This document shows positions 53,954 through 63,347 of a stretch of DNA of 64,000 bases, in pieces (the stretch's first letter is position 1; each line of letters starts with the position of its first letter). A program made the translations under genes and the position numbers. Source of the stretch: Tistrella mobilis (GTDB lineage Bacteria; Pseudomonadota; Alphaproteobacteria; Tistrellales; Tistrellaceae); NCBI RefSeq assembly GCF_041468085.1, contig NZ_CP121017.1:558001-622000 (forward strand), in the 5' to 3' direction. The notes under the pieces are model-generated. The model ran no database searches, was not told where the DNA came from, and saw only the letters and a program-made list of their open reading frames with translations.

Positions 53954-55360
53954 TCATTCCGCAGCCAGGGCCCAGCGGTGGCTCGACGCCTCGATCCGCG
54001 CGGGCAGGGCGCTCAGGGCCGGCAGGCGGCGCATGGTCGCCTCGCCCAGCAGTTCCGGCCAGGGCAGATCGGCACCGGCCATCACCGCCGCCGCAAGGCC
54101 GCTGGCACAGGCATCCTCGTGGAAGCCGAAGCCGAAATGCGCCCCGGCGAACCAGACCCCGCCATCCCCCTGGATCCCGGCCAGGGCCGGCTGGGCCGCG
54201 ATGGCGGCGGCATCGAACACCGGATGGGCATAGGTGATGTCGGCGATCACCTCGCGCGGCTCCACCGGGGGGTTCAGGGTCACGAAGATGTCGGTGCCGG
54301 TTGCAAGCGGCTGCAGGCGGTTCATCCAGTAGCTGACCGCCAGCTGTTCGGTGCCGCTGCCGTCGGCATGCCCCAGATAGTTCCAGGACGCCCAGGCCCG
54401 GCGCCGGCGGGGCATCAGCCGGGGGTCACGGTGCAGCACCGCGCGGTTGGGCTGATAGCCGAAGGCCCCCAGAACCCGACGCTCGGCAGCATCCGGCCGG
54501 TCGAGCAGGGCCAGCGCCTCGTCGGCATGGGTGGCGAGGATGACGGCCGAGTAGGTCTCGGCCATGCGGCCGCGGCATTTCACCATCGGCCCCGCAGGGC
54601 TGCGGATCACCGCTTCCACACCGGCCGAGGTTTCGAGCGTGATGAGAGGATGGGCCAGGATCTGATCGGCATAGCTGCGCGTGCCGCCGGCGACCGTGCG
54701 CCAGACCGGCCGGCCGCGATAGTCGAGCAGGGCATGGTTGCGGAAGAAGCGCACGAAGCTTTCGGCGGGAAAGTCCAGCAGGGTCGCGATCGGCGCCGAC
54801 CAGATCGCCGCGCCCATCGGCAGCAGATAGCGGCGGGCGAAATCGGTCGAGAAACCGTTGCGGTCCAGGAACCGCCCCAGGCTTTCGGTGCCGTCGACGG
54901 CCAGAGCCGGGGCCTGACGGTTGAAGCGGTGCATGTCGCGCAGCATCCGCCAATGGCCCATGTCGATCAGGTTGCGGCGGGCGGCGAACAGACCGGCGGC
55001 ACTGCCGCGATATTCATAGGCGCCACCCGCGAGGCTGACCGAGAACGACATGTCGCTGGCCGCGGTGGTGGTGCCGAGGGCGTCGAACAGCCGGACCAGG
55101 TTCGGATAGTTGCGCTCGTTATAGACGATGAAGCCGGTATCGACCGGCACCGGATGGGGGCTGCCCAGCGCCGGGCCGACATCGATGGTGTTGATATGGC
55201 CGCCGGCGCGGGGCTCGCGCTCCATCAGGACGACCGGACGGCCGGAGCGGGCCAGCGCCCAGGCGGCGGCGAGCCCGGCTCCGCCGGCGCCGATCACCGC
55301 CACCGGCCGGAGGCGTTCGGCGGTCCCGCCCGCCTGCTCGATCTCGTTCAGACCGTACAT
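53954..55360 (-). CDS. FAD-dependent oxidoreductase (COG2907 type)
   Basis: The 468-residue flavoprotein has the FAD motif VAVIGAGGAGLAAAWALARS (about 21-40), GGHINTIDVG and a C-terminal GVWFAGAHFGFGFHEDACAS. The family resembles amine oxidases and desaturases; UfaD of the furan fatty acid pathway is reported to be of this kind. ATG 55360 has AAGGAG at 8 bases and starts 5 bases after the photolyase stop; a GTG three codons earlier is in frame. Confidence 0.87.
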   Translation of the reverse strand: MYGLNEIEQAGGTAERLRPVAVIGAGGAGLAAAWALARSGRPVVLMEREPRAGGHINTIDVGPALGSPHPVPVDTGFIVYNERNYPNLVRLFDALGTTTAASDMSFSVSLAGGAYEYRGSAAGLFAARRNLIDMGHWRMLRDMHRFNRQAPALAVDGTESLGRFLDRNGFSTDFARRYLLPMGAAIWSAPIATLLDFPAESFVRFFRNHALLDYRGRPVWRTVAGGTRSYADQILAHPLITLETSAGVEAVIRSPAGPMVKCRGRMAETYSAVILATHADEALALLDRPDAAERRVLGAFGYQPNRAVLHRDPRLMPRRRRAWASWNYLGHADGSGTEQLAVSYWMNRLQPLATGTDIFVTLNPPVEPREVIADITYAHPVFDAAAIAAQPALAGIQGDGGVWFAGAHFGFGFHEDACASGLAAAVMAGADLPWPELLGEATMRRLPALSALPARIEASSHRWALAAE

Positions 55361-55365
55361 CCGGT

Positions 55366-56835
55366 TCACTCCTTGCGGGTCTGCGCATAACCCGCGAGCG
55401 CACGCTCACGGGCCTGATCGTGATCGACGATCGGGGCGGGATAGGTATGGCCGGGTTTGATGCCGGCGGCGACGAGGACGGAGGCAGGGGCCGTCCAGGG
55501 TTTGTGGAGATAGCGGTCGGGCAGTTTTGCAATCTCGGGCACCCAGCGGCGGACATAGGCGCCCTCGCCGTCGAACCGCTCGCCCTGAAGCACCGGGTTG
55601 AAGATCCGGAAATAGGGGGCGGCATCGGCGCCGGTGCCGGCCGACCATTGCCAGCTGGCGGTGTTGCTGGCCGGATCGGCATCGACCAGCGTGTCCCAGA
55701 ACCACGCCTCGCCCGGCTTCCACCAGATCATCAGATGCTTGACCAGGAAGGAGGCGACCACCATCCGCACCCGGTTGTGCATCCAGCCCGTGTGCCAGAG
55801 CTGGCGCATGCCGGCATCGACGATCGGATAGCCGGTCCGGCCGCGCTGCCAGGCATCAAGGGCTGCCGCATCCTCGCGCCAGGGAAAGCCCGCCAGCTGG
55901 TCCTTGAGATCGCGCGCCGGCAGGTGCGGGAAATGATGCAGCAGGTGATAGCTGAATTCGCGCCAGCCCAGTTCGGTGAGGAAGGTTTCGGCCGAGGCCC
56001 GGGCCGGACCGGTAAGGCCGTGCGCCTCGATGGCGTGATGCACCGCATGCCAGACCGTGCGCGGACCGATCTCGCCGAAGCGCAGATGCGGCGACAGTCG
56101 CGAGGTCGTCTCTCCCGCCGGCAGGTCGCGATCGGGCTTGTAGCCGGTGAGCGCCTTGTCCAGGAAGCGGGCCAGACGGTCGCGGGCACCGGCCGATCCG
56201 GGTGTCCAGCTGGCGGCGATGCCGCCCGCCCAGCCGGTCCGCGGCAGCAGGTTCAGAGAGGCGAGCGGCACGCCTTCCGGCGCGTCTTCAACCAGGTCCA
56301 GCCGGTCGGGTGCGGGCAGAGGCGGCGGGATTTCACCCGCCTCGCGCGCTGCGCGCCAGAAGGGGGTGAAGACCTGATAGGGGCCGCCGGTCTTCGTCGC
56401 GATCGTCCAGGGTTCGTGAAGCAGCAGGGCGTTGTGGCCGGCCATATGAACGCCGTCGGCCTTGAGGCGACCGGCGATCGCCCGGTCGCGGGCGGCACCT
56501 TCGGGATCATAGACCCGGTTGACCAGCACGGCCCCGGCACCGATCCGGCGGGCGAGCGCCGGGATCTCGCGCGCCGCCGGCCCTTTCAGCAGCAGCAGCC
56601 GCCCCCCGATCGCCCGCAGATCGCCATCGAGTGCAGCCAGTGACCCGTGCAGCCACCAGCGGGCGGCCCCCCCGAGCGGGCGCGGCGCCGGCACATCGTC
56701 ATGGGCCGGGTCGTCGTCTTCATGGACATAGACGCAGACCAGCCGGTTACCGCTCCGGGCGCCGCGATGAAGCGCCGGATTGTCGGCGATGCGCAGATCC
56801 TGGCGGAACCAGACGATCAGGGGACGATCGGTCAT
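55366..56835 (-). CDS. Deoxyribodipyrimidine photolyase (CPD, class I)
   Basis: The 489-residue enzyme repairs cyclobutane pyrimidine dimers with light and FAD. It has IVWFRQDLRIADNPALHRGA at the N-terminus, the FAD pocket TSRLSPHLRFGEIGPRTVWH, and GYPIVDAGMRQLWHTGWMHN and NTASWQWSAGTGADAAPYFR, which contact lesion and flavin, including the tryptophans of the electron-transfer chain. First gene of the five-gene minus operon; a candidate ECF promoter lies about 60 bases upstream. ATG 56835 starts the conserved part. Confidence 0.95.
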   Translation of the reverse strand: MTDRPLIVWFRQDLRIADNPALHRGARSGNRLVCVYVHEDDDPAHDDVPAPRPLGGAARWWLHGSLAALDGDLRAIGGRLLLLKGPAAREIPALARRIGAGAVLVNRVYDPEGAARDRAIAGRLKADGVHMAGHNALLLHEPWTIATKTGGPYQVFTPFWRAAREAGEIPPPLPAPDRLDLVEDAPEGVPLASLNLLPRTGWAGGIAASWTPGSAGARDRLARFLDKALTGYKPDRDLPAGETTSRLSPHLRFGEIGPRTVWHAVHHAIEAHGLTGPARASAETFLTELGWREFSYHLLHHFPHLPARDLKDQLAGFPWREDAAALDAWQRGRTGYPIVDAGMRQLWHTGWMHNRVRMVVASFLVKHLMIWWKPGEAWFWDTLVDADPASNTASWQWSAGTGADAAPYFRIFNPVLQGERFDGEGAYVRRWVPEIAKLPDRYLHKPWTAPASVLVAAGIKPGHTYPAPIVDHDQARERALAGYAQTRKE

Positions 56836-56893
56836 CGGGCCTCGGCGGACAGGGACATGTCGGGCATGCCGGCGCGCCGGCATGGTTCATGTC

Positions 56894-56923
56894 ACTATAC
56901 GGCCCGGCTCCGGTGCCGGATCA
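56894..56923 (-). promoter_or_regulatory. RpoE/ChrR-type (ECF11) candidate promoter before the photolyase operon
   Basis: On the minus strand TGATCC (56923-56918), 18 bases, then TATAGT (56899-56894). The reported Rhodobacter RpoE consensus is TGATCC-N18-TAAGA, so the -35 and spacing match exactly and the -10 partly. The predicted transcript start is about 50 bases before ATG 56835. Confidence 0.5.
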
Positions 56924-56949
56924 CCCAATTCGGCGGCAGGGCGCCCCGG

Positions 56950-57894
56950 TCAGCGGCGGGCGGCCCGGGGCGCCCGGGTGGTGAGCACCAGCCCGGCGAG
57001 GATTGCGATGCCGCCGGCCAGATGATGGGGCCCCAGCCTTTCGCCCAGGAACAGCATGCTCCAGATCGGCGTCAGGATCGGCATCAGATGCATGAACAGA
57101 CCCGCCCGGTTCGGGCCGATCTTCGCCACCGCGCCGTTCCAGAGAATATAGGCGATGATCGAGGGGAAGATCGCGACATAGGCGACCGCCGCGATGGTGG
57201 TGGCCGAGACGACCGGCAGCCGGCCGTCGGCCACCTCGGTCAGCGCCAGCGGCAGAAGGGCGAGCATGCCGATCAGCATATTGGCCCAGAGCAGCGAGAA
57301 GGGGTGCAGCCAGGCCGGCTTGAAGCGCAGCGCCACCGAATAGACACCCCAGGAAAGCGTGGCCCCCAGGATCCAGAGATCACCCGCACCGATCTGCAGA
57401 TGCAGCAGGGCCATGGGGTCGCCACCCGCCACGATATAGGCCACGCCGCAGAACGAGACGATGATCCCCGCCAGCTGATGGCGGCCCAGCCGGTCGACGC
57501 CGGCCAGTGCCGCCATCACCGCGATCGCGATCGGCATGGTGGCGTTCAGCAGCACCGCATTGATGGCGGTGGTCCGTTCCAGCGCCAGATAGACGAAGGT
57601 GTTGTAGCCGGCAACCGAGGTCAGCCCCATCAGCAGCAGCTTGGGCCAGGCGCGAAGCAGGCCCGCGCGATCGCGCAGCACATGCGGCCAGGCGATCAGG
57701 CTGAACAGCAGGAAGGCGAAGAACCAGCGCAGGAAAGAGAGCGTGAGCGGCGGCACCTGCCCGGCCACCGCCCGGCCGACCACGAAATTGAACGACCAGA
57801 AGGTCACGGTCAGCACCAGCGCCGCCATGGCGCGACGGCGGGCGGAGGCGTCGACCACGGTGTCGGTCGCGGGGCGGGGGGTATCCGATGCCAC
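56950..57894 (-). CDS. EamA/DMT-family transporter
   Basis: The 314-residue protein has ten predicted membrane helices in two EamA repeats (for example FWSFNFVVGRAVAGQVPPLT and ILGATLSWGVYSVALRF). Family members export metabolites or amino acids; the substrate is unknown. The start appears to be GTG 57894 with a weak ribosome site. It reads toward the photolyase operon, 115 bases upstream. Confidence 0.9.
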   Translation of the reverse strand: MASDTPRPATDTVVDASARRRAMAALVLTVTFWSFNFVVGRAVAGQVPPLTLSFLRWFFAFLLFSLIAWPHVLRDRAGLLRAWPKLLLMGLTSVAGYNTFVYLALERTTAINAVLLNATMPIAIAVMAALAGVDRLGRHQLAGIIVSFCGVAYIVAGGDPMALLHLQIGAGDLWILGATLSWGVYSVALRFKPAWLHPFSLLWANMLIGMLALLPLALTEVADGRLPVVSATTIAAVAYVAIFPSIIAYILWNGAVAKIGPNRAGLFMHLMPILTPIWSMLFLGERLGPHHLAGGIAILAGLVLTTRAPRAARR

Positions 57895-57948
57895 CTTGAG
57901 GATCTTCCCGAAACACTGTGGCGCCGGCTGCCGGGGCGCCTGAACGAC

Positions 57949-57983
57949 ATGAGGCGCCGAACCTTAACGGGTCGGCGCCTCAT
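57949..57983. repeat. 12-bp inverted repeat upstream of the EamA gene
   Basis: ATGAGGCGCCGA (57949-57960) pairs perfectly with TCGGCGCCTCAT (57972-57983) across an 11-base loop. It could be a leader hairpin for the EamA gene, or a terminator for the small-protein transcript arriving from the right, but there is no T-run. Confidence 0.5.
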
Positions 57984-58094
57984 GGTCGAGACCGGGCTGT
58001 GGCAAGTCCCCGAACCGACGGCACGACGTCCGGGATATGCTGCACTGCAGCACGGGCTGTGCGGGGGATGGGAACTGCCGGAACGGAGATCCGT

Positions 58095-58271
58095 TCAGCG
58101 GGCGGCGAGACCGCCATTGGTGCCCTGGTGGCCGCCGAACAGGCGGCCGATGCGGGCAATGAGGTTGTCGATCGACCGGGCGAAGGCGCGGGCGCGCATC
58201 TGGCGGGCTTCGCGGATCAGCGCGTCGATTTCGTCCTGAGAGGGGATCTGGGCAATCTTGGTGGCGGCCAT
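58095..58271 (-). CDS. Small basic helical protein, 58 residues
   Basis: The predicted protein begins MAATKIAQIPSQDEIDALIR and has an amphipathic, arginine-rich helix (REARQMRARAFARSIDNLIA), then a short glycine-rich end. It resembles the small RSP_7527/DUF1127-like proteins of alphaproteobacteria, some of which are stress-induced or bind RNA; this is a loose resemblance only. It stands alone, 168 bases after the next upstream gene. The ribosome site is weak. Confidence 0.5.
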   Translation of the reverse strand: MAATKIAQIPSQDEIDALIREARQMRARAFARSIDNLIARIGRLFGGHQGTNGGLAAR

Positions 58272-58438
58272 GGGAGGCACTCCGGTTTCAGTCGGCTCCG
58301 GGGCGTCCGTGACTGTCGGGCGCCGCACCGGAGCGGTCGTGTTCGATGACTGAAAGGTAGGCCCGCAGGGCCGGTTTGCCCAATGCGCCTTTTGCAATGC
58401 AGCACATACTTCCGGACGTATCCTGGGGTGCCTCCGCC

Positions 58439-59026
58439 TCAGCGCTTGCTGCCGCCCGGAGCGATGCCGGCGGCGGCGAGCGCCGCCGGTACATGCCGCT
58501 GCATGATCATCGCGATGACCTTTTCGCGCCCGCCGGCAAAGATGTTGGGCAGGGCGATATCGACCTCGACCCGGCCGTCATCCAGCCGGCGCCCGCCGGA
58601 GCCGAACAGCCGGGCGGGCCCCGGGCGGCCGGTATGGATGGTGGGGTCGATCCTGACCGCGAGCACGATGCCCATGAACCAGGCGCCGAGGGCCGAGCGG
58701 CGCATCTGGACATCGGCCCAGGGGATCGGGCGGTCGCTGCCGAGGAAGGGCGCGATCAGCCCGTCGGGGGCCAGCACCATCACCGGCCCCGGTCGGCGGA
58801 CGAGATCGATCACCGTCCAGACCAGCATGCCGGCGATGCCGGCGAGCAGGGCCGAGAACACCAGCAGCGCCGCCGGATCCTCGATCGCGCCGCTGAGCCC
58901 CTGGACCGCGAACCAGGCGCAGGCGGCGATCCAGACCAGGCCGACCACCAGCAGGGTGGCGATGCGCATCGGGCTTTTGGCCACGGCGACCTCGGGAAAA
59001 GGCGCGGTCTTTGCGCGTCGGGTCAT
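58439..59026 (-). CDS. Two-helix membrane protein with PH-like domain, unknown function
   Basis: The 195-residue protein has two membrane helices (about 21-42 and 53-74), then a beta-rich domain with LAPDGLIAPFLGSDRPIPWA, a pattern seen in bacterial PH-like membrane proteins of the STM3941 type. No function is known. Its start overlaps the ABC exporter stop by 4 bases, so it is co-translated with it. Confidence 0.65.
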   Translation of the reverse strand: MTRRAKTAPFPEVAVAKSPMRIATLLVVGLVWIAACAWFAVQGLSGAIEDPAALLVFSALLAGIAGMLVWTVIDLVRRPGPVMVLAPDGLIAPFLGSDRPIPWADVQMRRSALGAWFMGIVLAVRIDPTIHTGRPGPARLFGSGGRRLDDGRVEVDIALPNIFAGGREKVIAMIMQRHVPAALAAAGIAPGGSKR

Positions 59027-60927
59027 GATGCCGCCTCTTCGGATGTGCCTGCTTCTTTCGACGACCCTGCCTCTTTCGACGATCCTGCCCCGGCCGTCTC
59101 GGGCTCGGCACTCTGCTGCGCCCAGAGCCGGGCATAAAGCCCGCCTGCGGCGACCAGCTCGTCGTGCCGGCCCTGTTCGACCGCCCGGCCGTCTTCCATC
59201 ACCACGATCAGATCGGCATCGACGATGGTCGACAGGCGGTGGGCGATGACCAGCATGGTGCGGCCGCGTCCGGCCAGCGCCAGCCCGTCGCGGATGGCGG
59301 CTTCGGTGCGGGTGTCGAGGGCGGAGGTCGCCTCGTCGAAGATCAGGATCGGCGGATCCTTGAGCAGCGCGCGGGCGATCGCCACCCGCTGCTTCTCTCC
59401 GCCCGAAAGTTTGAGCCCGCGTTCACCCACCCGCGTCTCCAGCCCGTCGGGCAGGCTGGCGAGCAGAGGGCCCAGCGCCGCGCGGTCGAGCACGGCGCGG
59501 ATCTCGTCGGGCCTGGCCTCGGGGCGGCCATAGGCGACGTTGTAGCCGAGGGTGTCGTTGAACAGCACGGGATCCTGCGGAACCATGCCGATCGCGGCGC
59601 GCAGGCTTTCCTGGGCGACCGCCCCGATCTCCTGCCCGTCGACCAGGATCCGGCCGGAACCGGGGTCGAAGAAGCGGAACATCAGCCGCGAGACGGTCGA
59701 CTTGCCGGCGCCCGAGGGCCCGACGATGGCGACGGTGCTGCCGGCGCGGGCGGTGAAGCTCAACCCTTTCAGGATCGGCCGGCGCGGATCATAGCCGAAG
59801 ACGACGTCTTCGAACCGGATCTCGCCACCGGTGACCCGAAGCGGCGGGGCGTCCGGGCGATCGGCGACCTCTGGCGCCACCGCCGCCAGCGAGAACATGG
59901 TTTCCATATCGGTCAGCGACTGGCGCAGCTGCCTGTAGACGAAACCCAGCACGTTGAGCGGCACGTAAAGCTGGATCAGATAGGCGTTGACCGCCACGAA
60001 GTCGCCGATGGTCATGCTGCCGTCGGCGATGCCGCTGGCCGCCAGAAGCATGATCGCGACCAGGCCGGAGGCGATGATCAGCCCCTGGCCGACATTGAGA
60101 CCCGAGAGCGAGAGCTGGGCGCGCACCGCCGCGGTTTCATAGGCGGCGAGCGCTCGGTCGTAGCGCTCGGCCTCGCGGGTTTCGGCCCCGAAATACTTCA
60201 CCGTCTCGTAGTTGAGCAGGCTGTCCATCGCCCGGCCGCCGGCTTCCTGGTCGCGTTCGTTCATCACCCGGCGATGGACGACTCGCAGTTCCGAGACCCG
60301 GATGGTGAAGGCGACATAGATGCCGACGGTGGCGAGCGTCACCGCCGCGAATCGCCAGTCATAGAGCCGCCAGAGCACCACCGCGACCAGGCAGAGTTCG
60401 ATCAGCGTCGGCACGATGCTGAACAGCACGGTGGAGAGCAGGAACTGGATACCCTGAACACCGCGTTCGATGGCGCGGGCCAGCGCCCCGGTGCGCCGTT
60501 CCAGATGAAAGCGCAGGCTCAGGCGGTGAAGATGGCGGAAAACGTCGAGCCCGGCGGCGCGGGTCGCGTTCTGCGCGACGCGGGCGAAAACCGCATCGCG
60601 GACATCGCCCAGCGCCTGGCCGGCCAGACGCGCCACGCCATAGGCCACGATCAGCATCACCGGCACGGTGACCGCGGTTGCGGCCGTGCCGGCCCCGGTG
60701 CCCAGCGCATCGACCGCCTGTTTGTAGAACAGCGGCACGGTCAGCATCGCCGCCTTGGCGCCGACCAGCGCCAGCAGGGCGAGCACCACGCGCATCTTCA
60801 TGTCGGTGCGGCCGCGCGGCCAGAGATAGGGCAGCAGGTCGCGGGCGGCGGCGAATTGCGGTCGTTCTACCGGTGCCGGCGGCAGATCGGCGGGCAGACC
60901 CCCGCCGCGGCGCATGCCACGGCTCAT
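59023..60927 (-). CDS. ABC exporter of the Atm1/HMT type (fused membrane and ATPase domains)
   Basis: The 634-residue half-transporter has six membrane helices (about 45-330) and an ATPase domain with Walker A VAIVGPSGAGKSTVSRLMFR, the signature LKLSGGEKQRVAIARALLKD and Walker B ILIFDEATSAL. The segment YLIQLYVPLNVLGFVYRQLR is characteristic of Atm1-type exporters, which move glutathione-linked compounds or metals. The C-terminus has a serine/glutamate-rich SSKEAG repeat from three 18-base copies near 59052-59100. It overlaps both neighbours by 4 bases. Confidence 0.93.
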   Translation of the reverse strand: MSRGMRRGGGLPADLPPAPVERPQFAAARDLLPYLWPRGRTDMKMRVVLALLALVGAKAAMLTVPLFYKQAVDALGTGAGTAATAVTVPVMLIVAYGVARLAGQALGDVRDAVFARVAQNATRAAGLDVFRHLHRLSLRFHLERRTGALARAIERGVQGIQFLLSTVLFSIVPTLIELCLVAVVLWRLYDWRFAAVTLATVGIYVAFTIRVSELRVVHRRVMNERDQEAGGRAMDSLLNYETVKYFGAETREAERYDRALAAYETAAVRAQLSLSGLNVGQGLIIASGLVAIMLLAASGIADGSMTIGDFVAVNAYLIQLYVPLNVLGFVYRQLRQSLTDMETMFSLAAVAPEVADRPDAPPLRVTGGEIRFEDVVFGYDPRRPILKGLSFTARAGSTVAIVGPSGAGKSTVSRLMFRFFDPGSGRILVDGQEIGAVAQESLRAAIGMVPQDPVLFNDTLGYNVAYGRPEARPDEIRAVLDRAALGPLLASLPDGLETRVGERGLKLSGGEKQRVAIARALLKDPPILIFDEATSALDTRTEAAIRDGLALAGRGRTMLVIAHRLSTIVDADLIVVMEDGRAVEQGRHDELVAAGGLYARLWAQQSAEPETAGAGSSKEAGSSKEAGTSEEAAS

Positions 60928-63347
60928 GCCGCGGGTCCGGCGTGGGGGCTGGTGGTCGTCAGGGTGTCTCGATCTGCGAACATCGGGCCTTCATGGGGGC
61001 TGGGGCGTTCCGCGGCGGCGGTGGCGGGATCGAGGCGCCGGATCTGCACCAGACAGGTCTGGGCGGCCGGCGCCTGGGCGATCGGCGAAGAGCCGGCATC
61101 GCGGGTCAGCAGGTTGGGATTGCCGTGGCGGCAGACCGGCCGGCCGGCGGCATCCTTCAGGGTGGGGGAGGGATCATACCAGGCACCGGTCGGCAGGGCC
61201 GCGACACCGGGCATGATGTCGGTGGACAGGAGGGCGGCGGCAAGGCAGGCGCCGCGATCATTCCAGATCATCACGCAGTCGCCCTCGGCAATGCCGCGGG
61301 CGGCGGCATCGTCGGGATGCAGCATCACCCGCTCGCGCCCGTCATGCTTGGCCGCAAGCGAGTGGGCGGCGTGATCGAGCTGGCCATGCAGCCGCGTCGC
61401 CGGCTGGGGCGAGAGCAGATGCAGGGGGAAACGGGCGGTGAGGTCGCTGCCCGCCCATTCCGCCGGCGGCTGCCAGCAGGGATGGGCCGGAAGCCCCATG
61501 GCTGCGATCGCCTCTGACGCCAGTTCGATGCGCCCCGAGGGTGTCGGCAGCTTCCCGGCCTCGGGGTCGGCACGGAAGTGGGCGAGCCTTCCGGCGCGCT
61601 GTCGGGCTGCATCGGGCAGGGGCGCGGGGTCGATCCGCCCCAGGGCGCGCAGCCCGGCCAGATCGGGCAGGTCGGCCAGATCGGGCAGGTTGGGGGCGCC
61701 ATTGCGGGCGCGATCCCAGAGCCGCGCGAGCCAGGCTTCGGCGTCGAGCCCGTCGTCGAAAGCGGCCCGGCAGCCCAGCCGGTCGGCGATCGCGGCCAGA
61801 ATGGCATGATCGTCACGGGCCTCGCCCACCGGCGGCACCAGCGCATCGGCGGCGATGATCGTGGGGCCCTGCAGGCCGCCCGCGATATCGGCGCGTTCCA
61901 GCGGCCCGGTGGCGGGCAGGACCAGATCGGCGCGGCGCGCCGTCTGGGTCCAGACCATGTCCTGCACGATGATGGTCCGCGGCACCGCCCAGGCCCGGAT
62001 CAGCCGGTTCAGATCCTGGTGATGGTGGAAGGGGTTGCCGCCCGCCCACCAGACCAGCCGGATATCGGGGGCGGTGATCCGGCGGCCGTCGTGATGGATG
62101 GTGGCGCCGGGGGCGAGCAGGATGTCGGCGAAGCGCGAGACCGGCACCTCCATGCCCTGAGGGTTGGGCAGCGCCCCGATCAGCCCGGGGCGACGGCCGG
62201 TCTGGGGCAGGCCGAAGCCGCCGCCGGCGCCATAGCCGATGCCGACGCCACCGCCGGGCAGGCCGATCTGGCCCAGGGCTGCCGCCAGGGCATGGGCGGC
62301 CCAGACCGCCATCTCGCCGTTCTGGTGGCGCTGAACGCCCCAGGCCATGGCGATCAGCGCCCGGCGGCCCGCGAGCCTTCTGGCAAGGGCGGTGATGGCG
62401 GCATCCGGGATGCCGGTGATGCCGGCGGCCCAGGCCGGGGTTTTGGGCGCAGTGCCGTCGCGGCCCAGGATATGGGCTTCCAGCACCGGCCAGCCATGGG
62501 TGAGGCGGTCGAGCGCCGGGCGATCGATCAGCCCGTCGGTGATCAGCGCATGGAGCAGGGCCAGGATCAGCGCCACATCGGTACCGGGGCGGATCCGGAC
62601 CCAGTCGGCACGGCCGGCCGCGGCGGCATCATCGGCGATCGGCGCCACGGTCACCATGTCGAGCCCGCGATCGAGCGCGCGGGCGAGTGCCGCGCCCACC
62701 CGATGGCCCGGGATGCCGCCCCAGTCGAGCTGGGTGTTGCGCAGCGGGATGCCGCCGAAGCTGACCAGAATGTCGGTCGCGGTCGCGATCTCGTCCCAAT
62801 CGGGGGCGGCGGCACCGGCGGCGGCGAAATCCAGCCCCAGAACATGCGGGATCATCCGCTCTGCCGCGCCGTGGGAATAGGTGCCGACCCCCATGGTGAA
62901 GCCGCCGGCGGCGGCCAGCAGCCGGTGCAGCTGGGCCCGGGCACGGTGGAACCAGCCGGCGGAGCCCCAGCCATAGCTGCCGCCATAGATGGCGGTGGGC
63001 CCGTGATCGCGATGGATGCGGGCGAGTTCCGCAGCCGCCAGATCCAGCGCCTCGTCCCAGGGCAGTTCCACGAAGGGCGCCGCGCCGCGCCCACTCCCTT
63101 CCGGATCGCGGCCCGCTTCCACCGCCGCAAGCCAGGTGCTGCGGGCGGCGGGGCGGCGGATGCGCAGCCGGTGATCGACCTCTGCCAGCGCCAGGCCGAG
63201 CGGCGTCGGCGCCGGATCCGCGGGATCGGGCGCAAGCTGCGGCCGGCCGGCCGCGTCCAGGCCGGCCTGATAGGGCCCGTAATGGGTCATCAGCCAGCGG
63301 GTCGGGTGTGCACCGGCGGGGTCCGGTTCGATGGAACGATCACTCAT
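60924..63347 (-). CDS. Molybdopterin-dependent oxidoreductase, BisC/TorZ type
   Basis: The 807-residue enzyme belongs to the DMSO-reductase family. THYGPYQAG begins the protein; the active-site serine ligand lies in YGGSYGWGSAGWFHRA (about 122-137), as in biotin sulfoxide reductase BisC. No N-terminal iron-sulfur cysteine motif and no twin-arginine signal are present, so it is cytoplasmic. It probably reduces S- or N-oxides such as biotin or methionine sulfoxide. It is first in an operon with the ABC exporter. Confidence 0.88.
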   Translation of the reverse strand: MSDRSIEPDPAGAHPTRWLMTHYGPYQAGLDAAGRPQLAPDPADPAPTPLGLALAEVDHRLRIRRPAARSTWLAAVEAGRDPEGSGRGAAPFVELPWDEALDLAAAELARIHRDHGPTAIYGGSYGWGSAGWFHRARAQLHRLLAAAGGFTMGVGTYSHGAAERMIPHVLGLDFAAAGAAAPDWDEIATATDILVSFGGIPLRNTQLDWGGIPGHRVGAALARALDRGLDMVTVAPIADDAAAAGRADWVRIRPGTDVALILALLHALITDGLIDRPALDRLTHGWPVLEAHILGRDGTAPKTPAWAAGITGIPDAAITALARRLAGRRALIAMAWGVQRHQNGEMAVWAAHALAAALGQIGLPGGGVGIGYGAGGGFGLPQTGRRPGLIGALPNPQGMEVPVSRFADILLAPGATIHHDGRRITAPDIRLVWWAGGNPFHHHQDLNRLIRAWAVPRTIIVQDMVWTQTARRADLVLPATGPLERADIAGGLQGPTIIAADALVPPVGEARDDHAILAAIADRLGCRAAFDDGLDAEAWLARLWDRARNGAPNLPDLADLPDLAGLRALGRIDPAPLPDAARQRAGRLAHFRADPEAGKLPTPSGRIELASEAIAAMGLPAHPCWQPPAEWAGSDLTARFPLHLLSPQPATRLHGQLDHAAHSLAAKHDGRERVMLHPDDAAARGIAEGDCVMIWNDRGACLAAALLSTDIMPGVAALPTGAWYDPSPTLKDAAGRPVCRHGNPNLLTRDAGSSPIAQAPAAQTCLVQIRRLDPATAAAERPSPHEGPMFADRDTLTTTSPHAGPAA

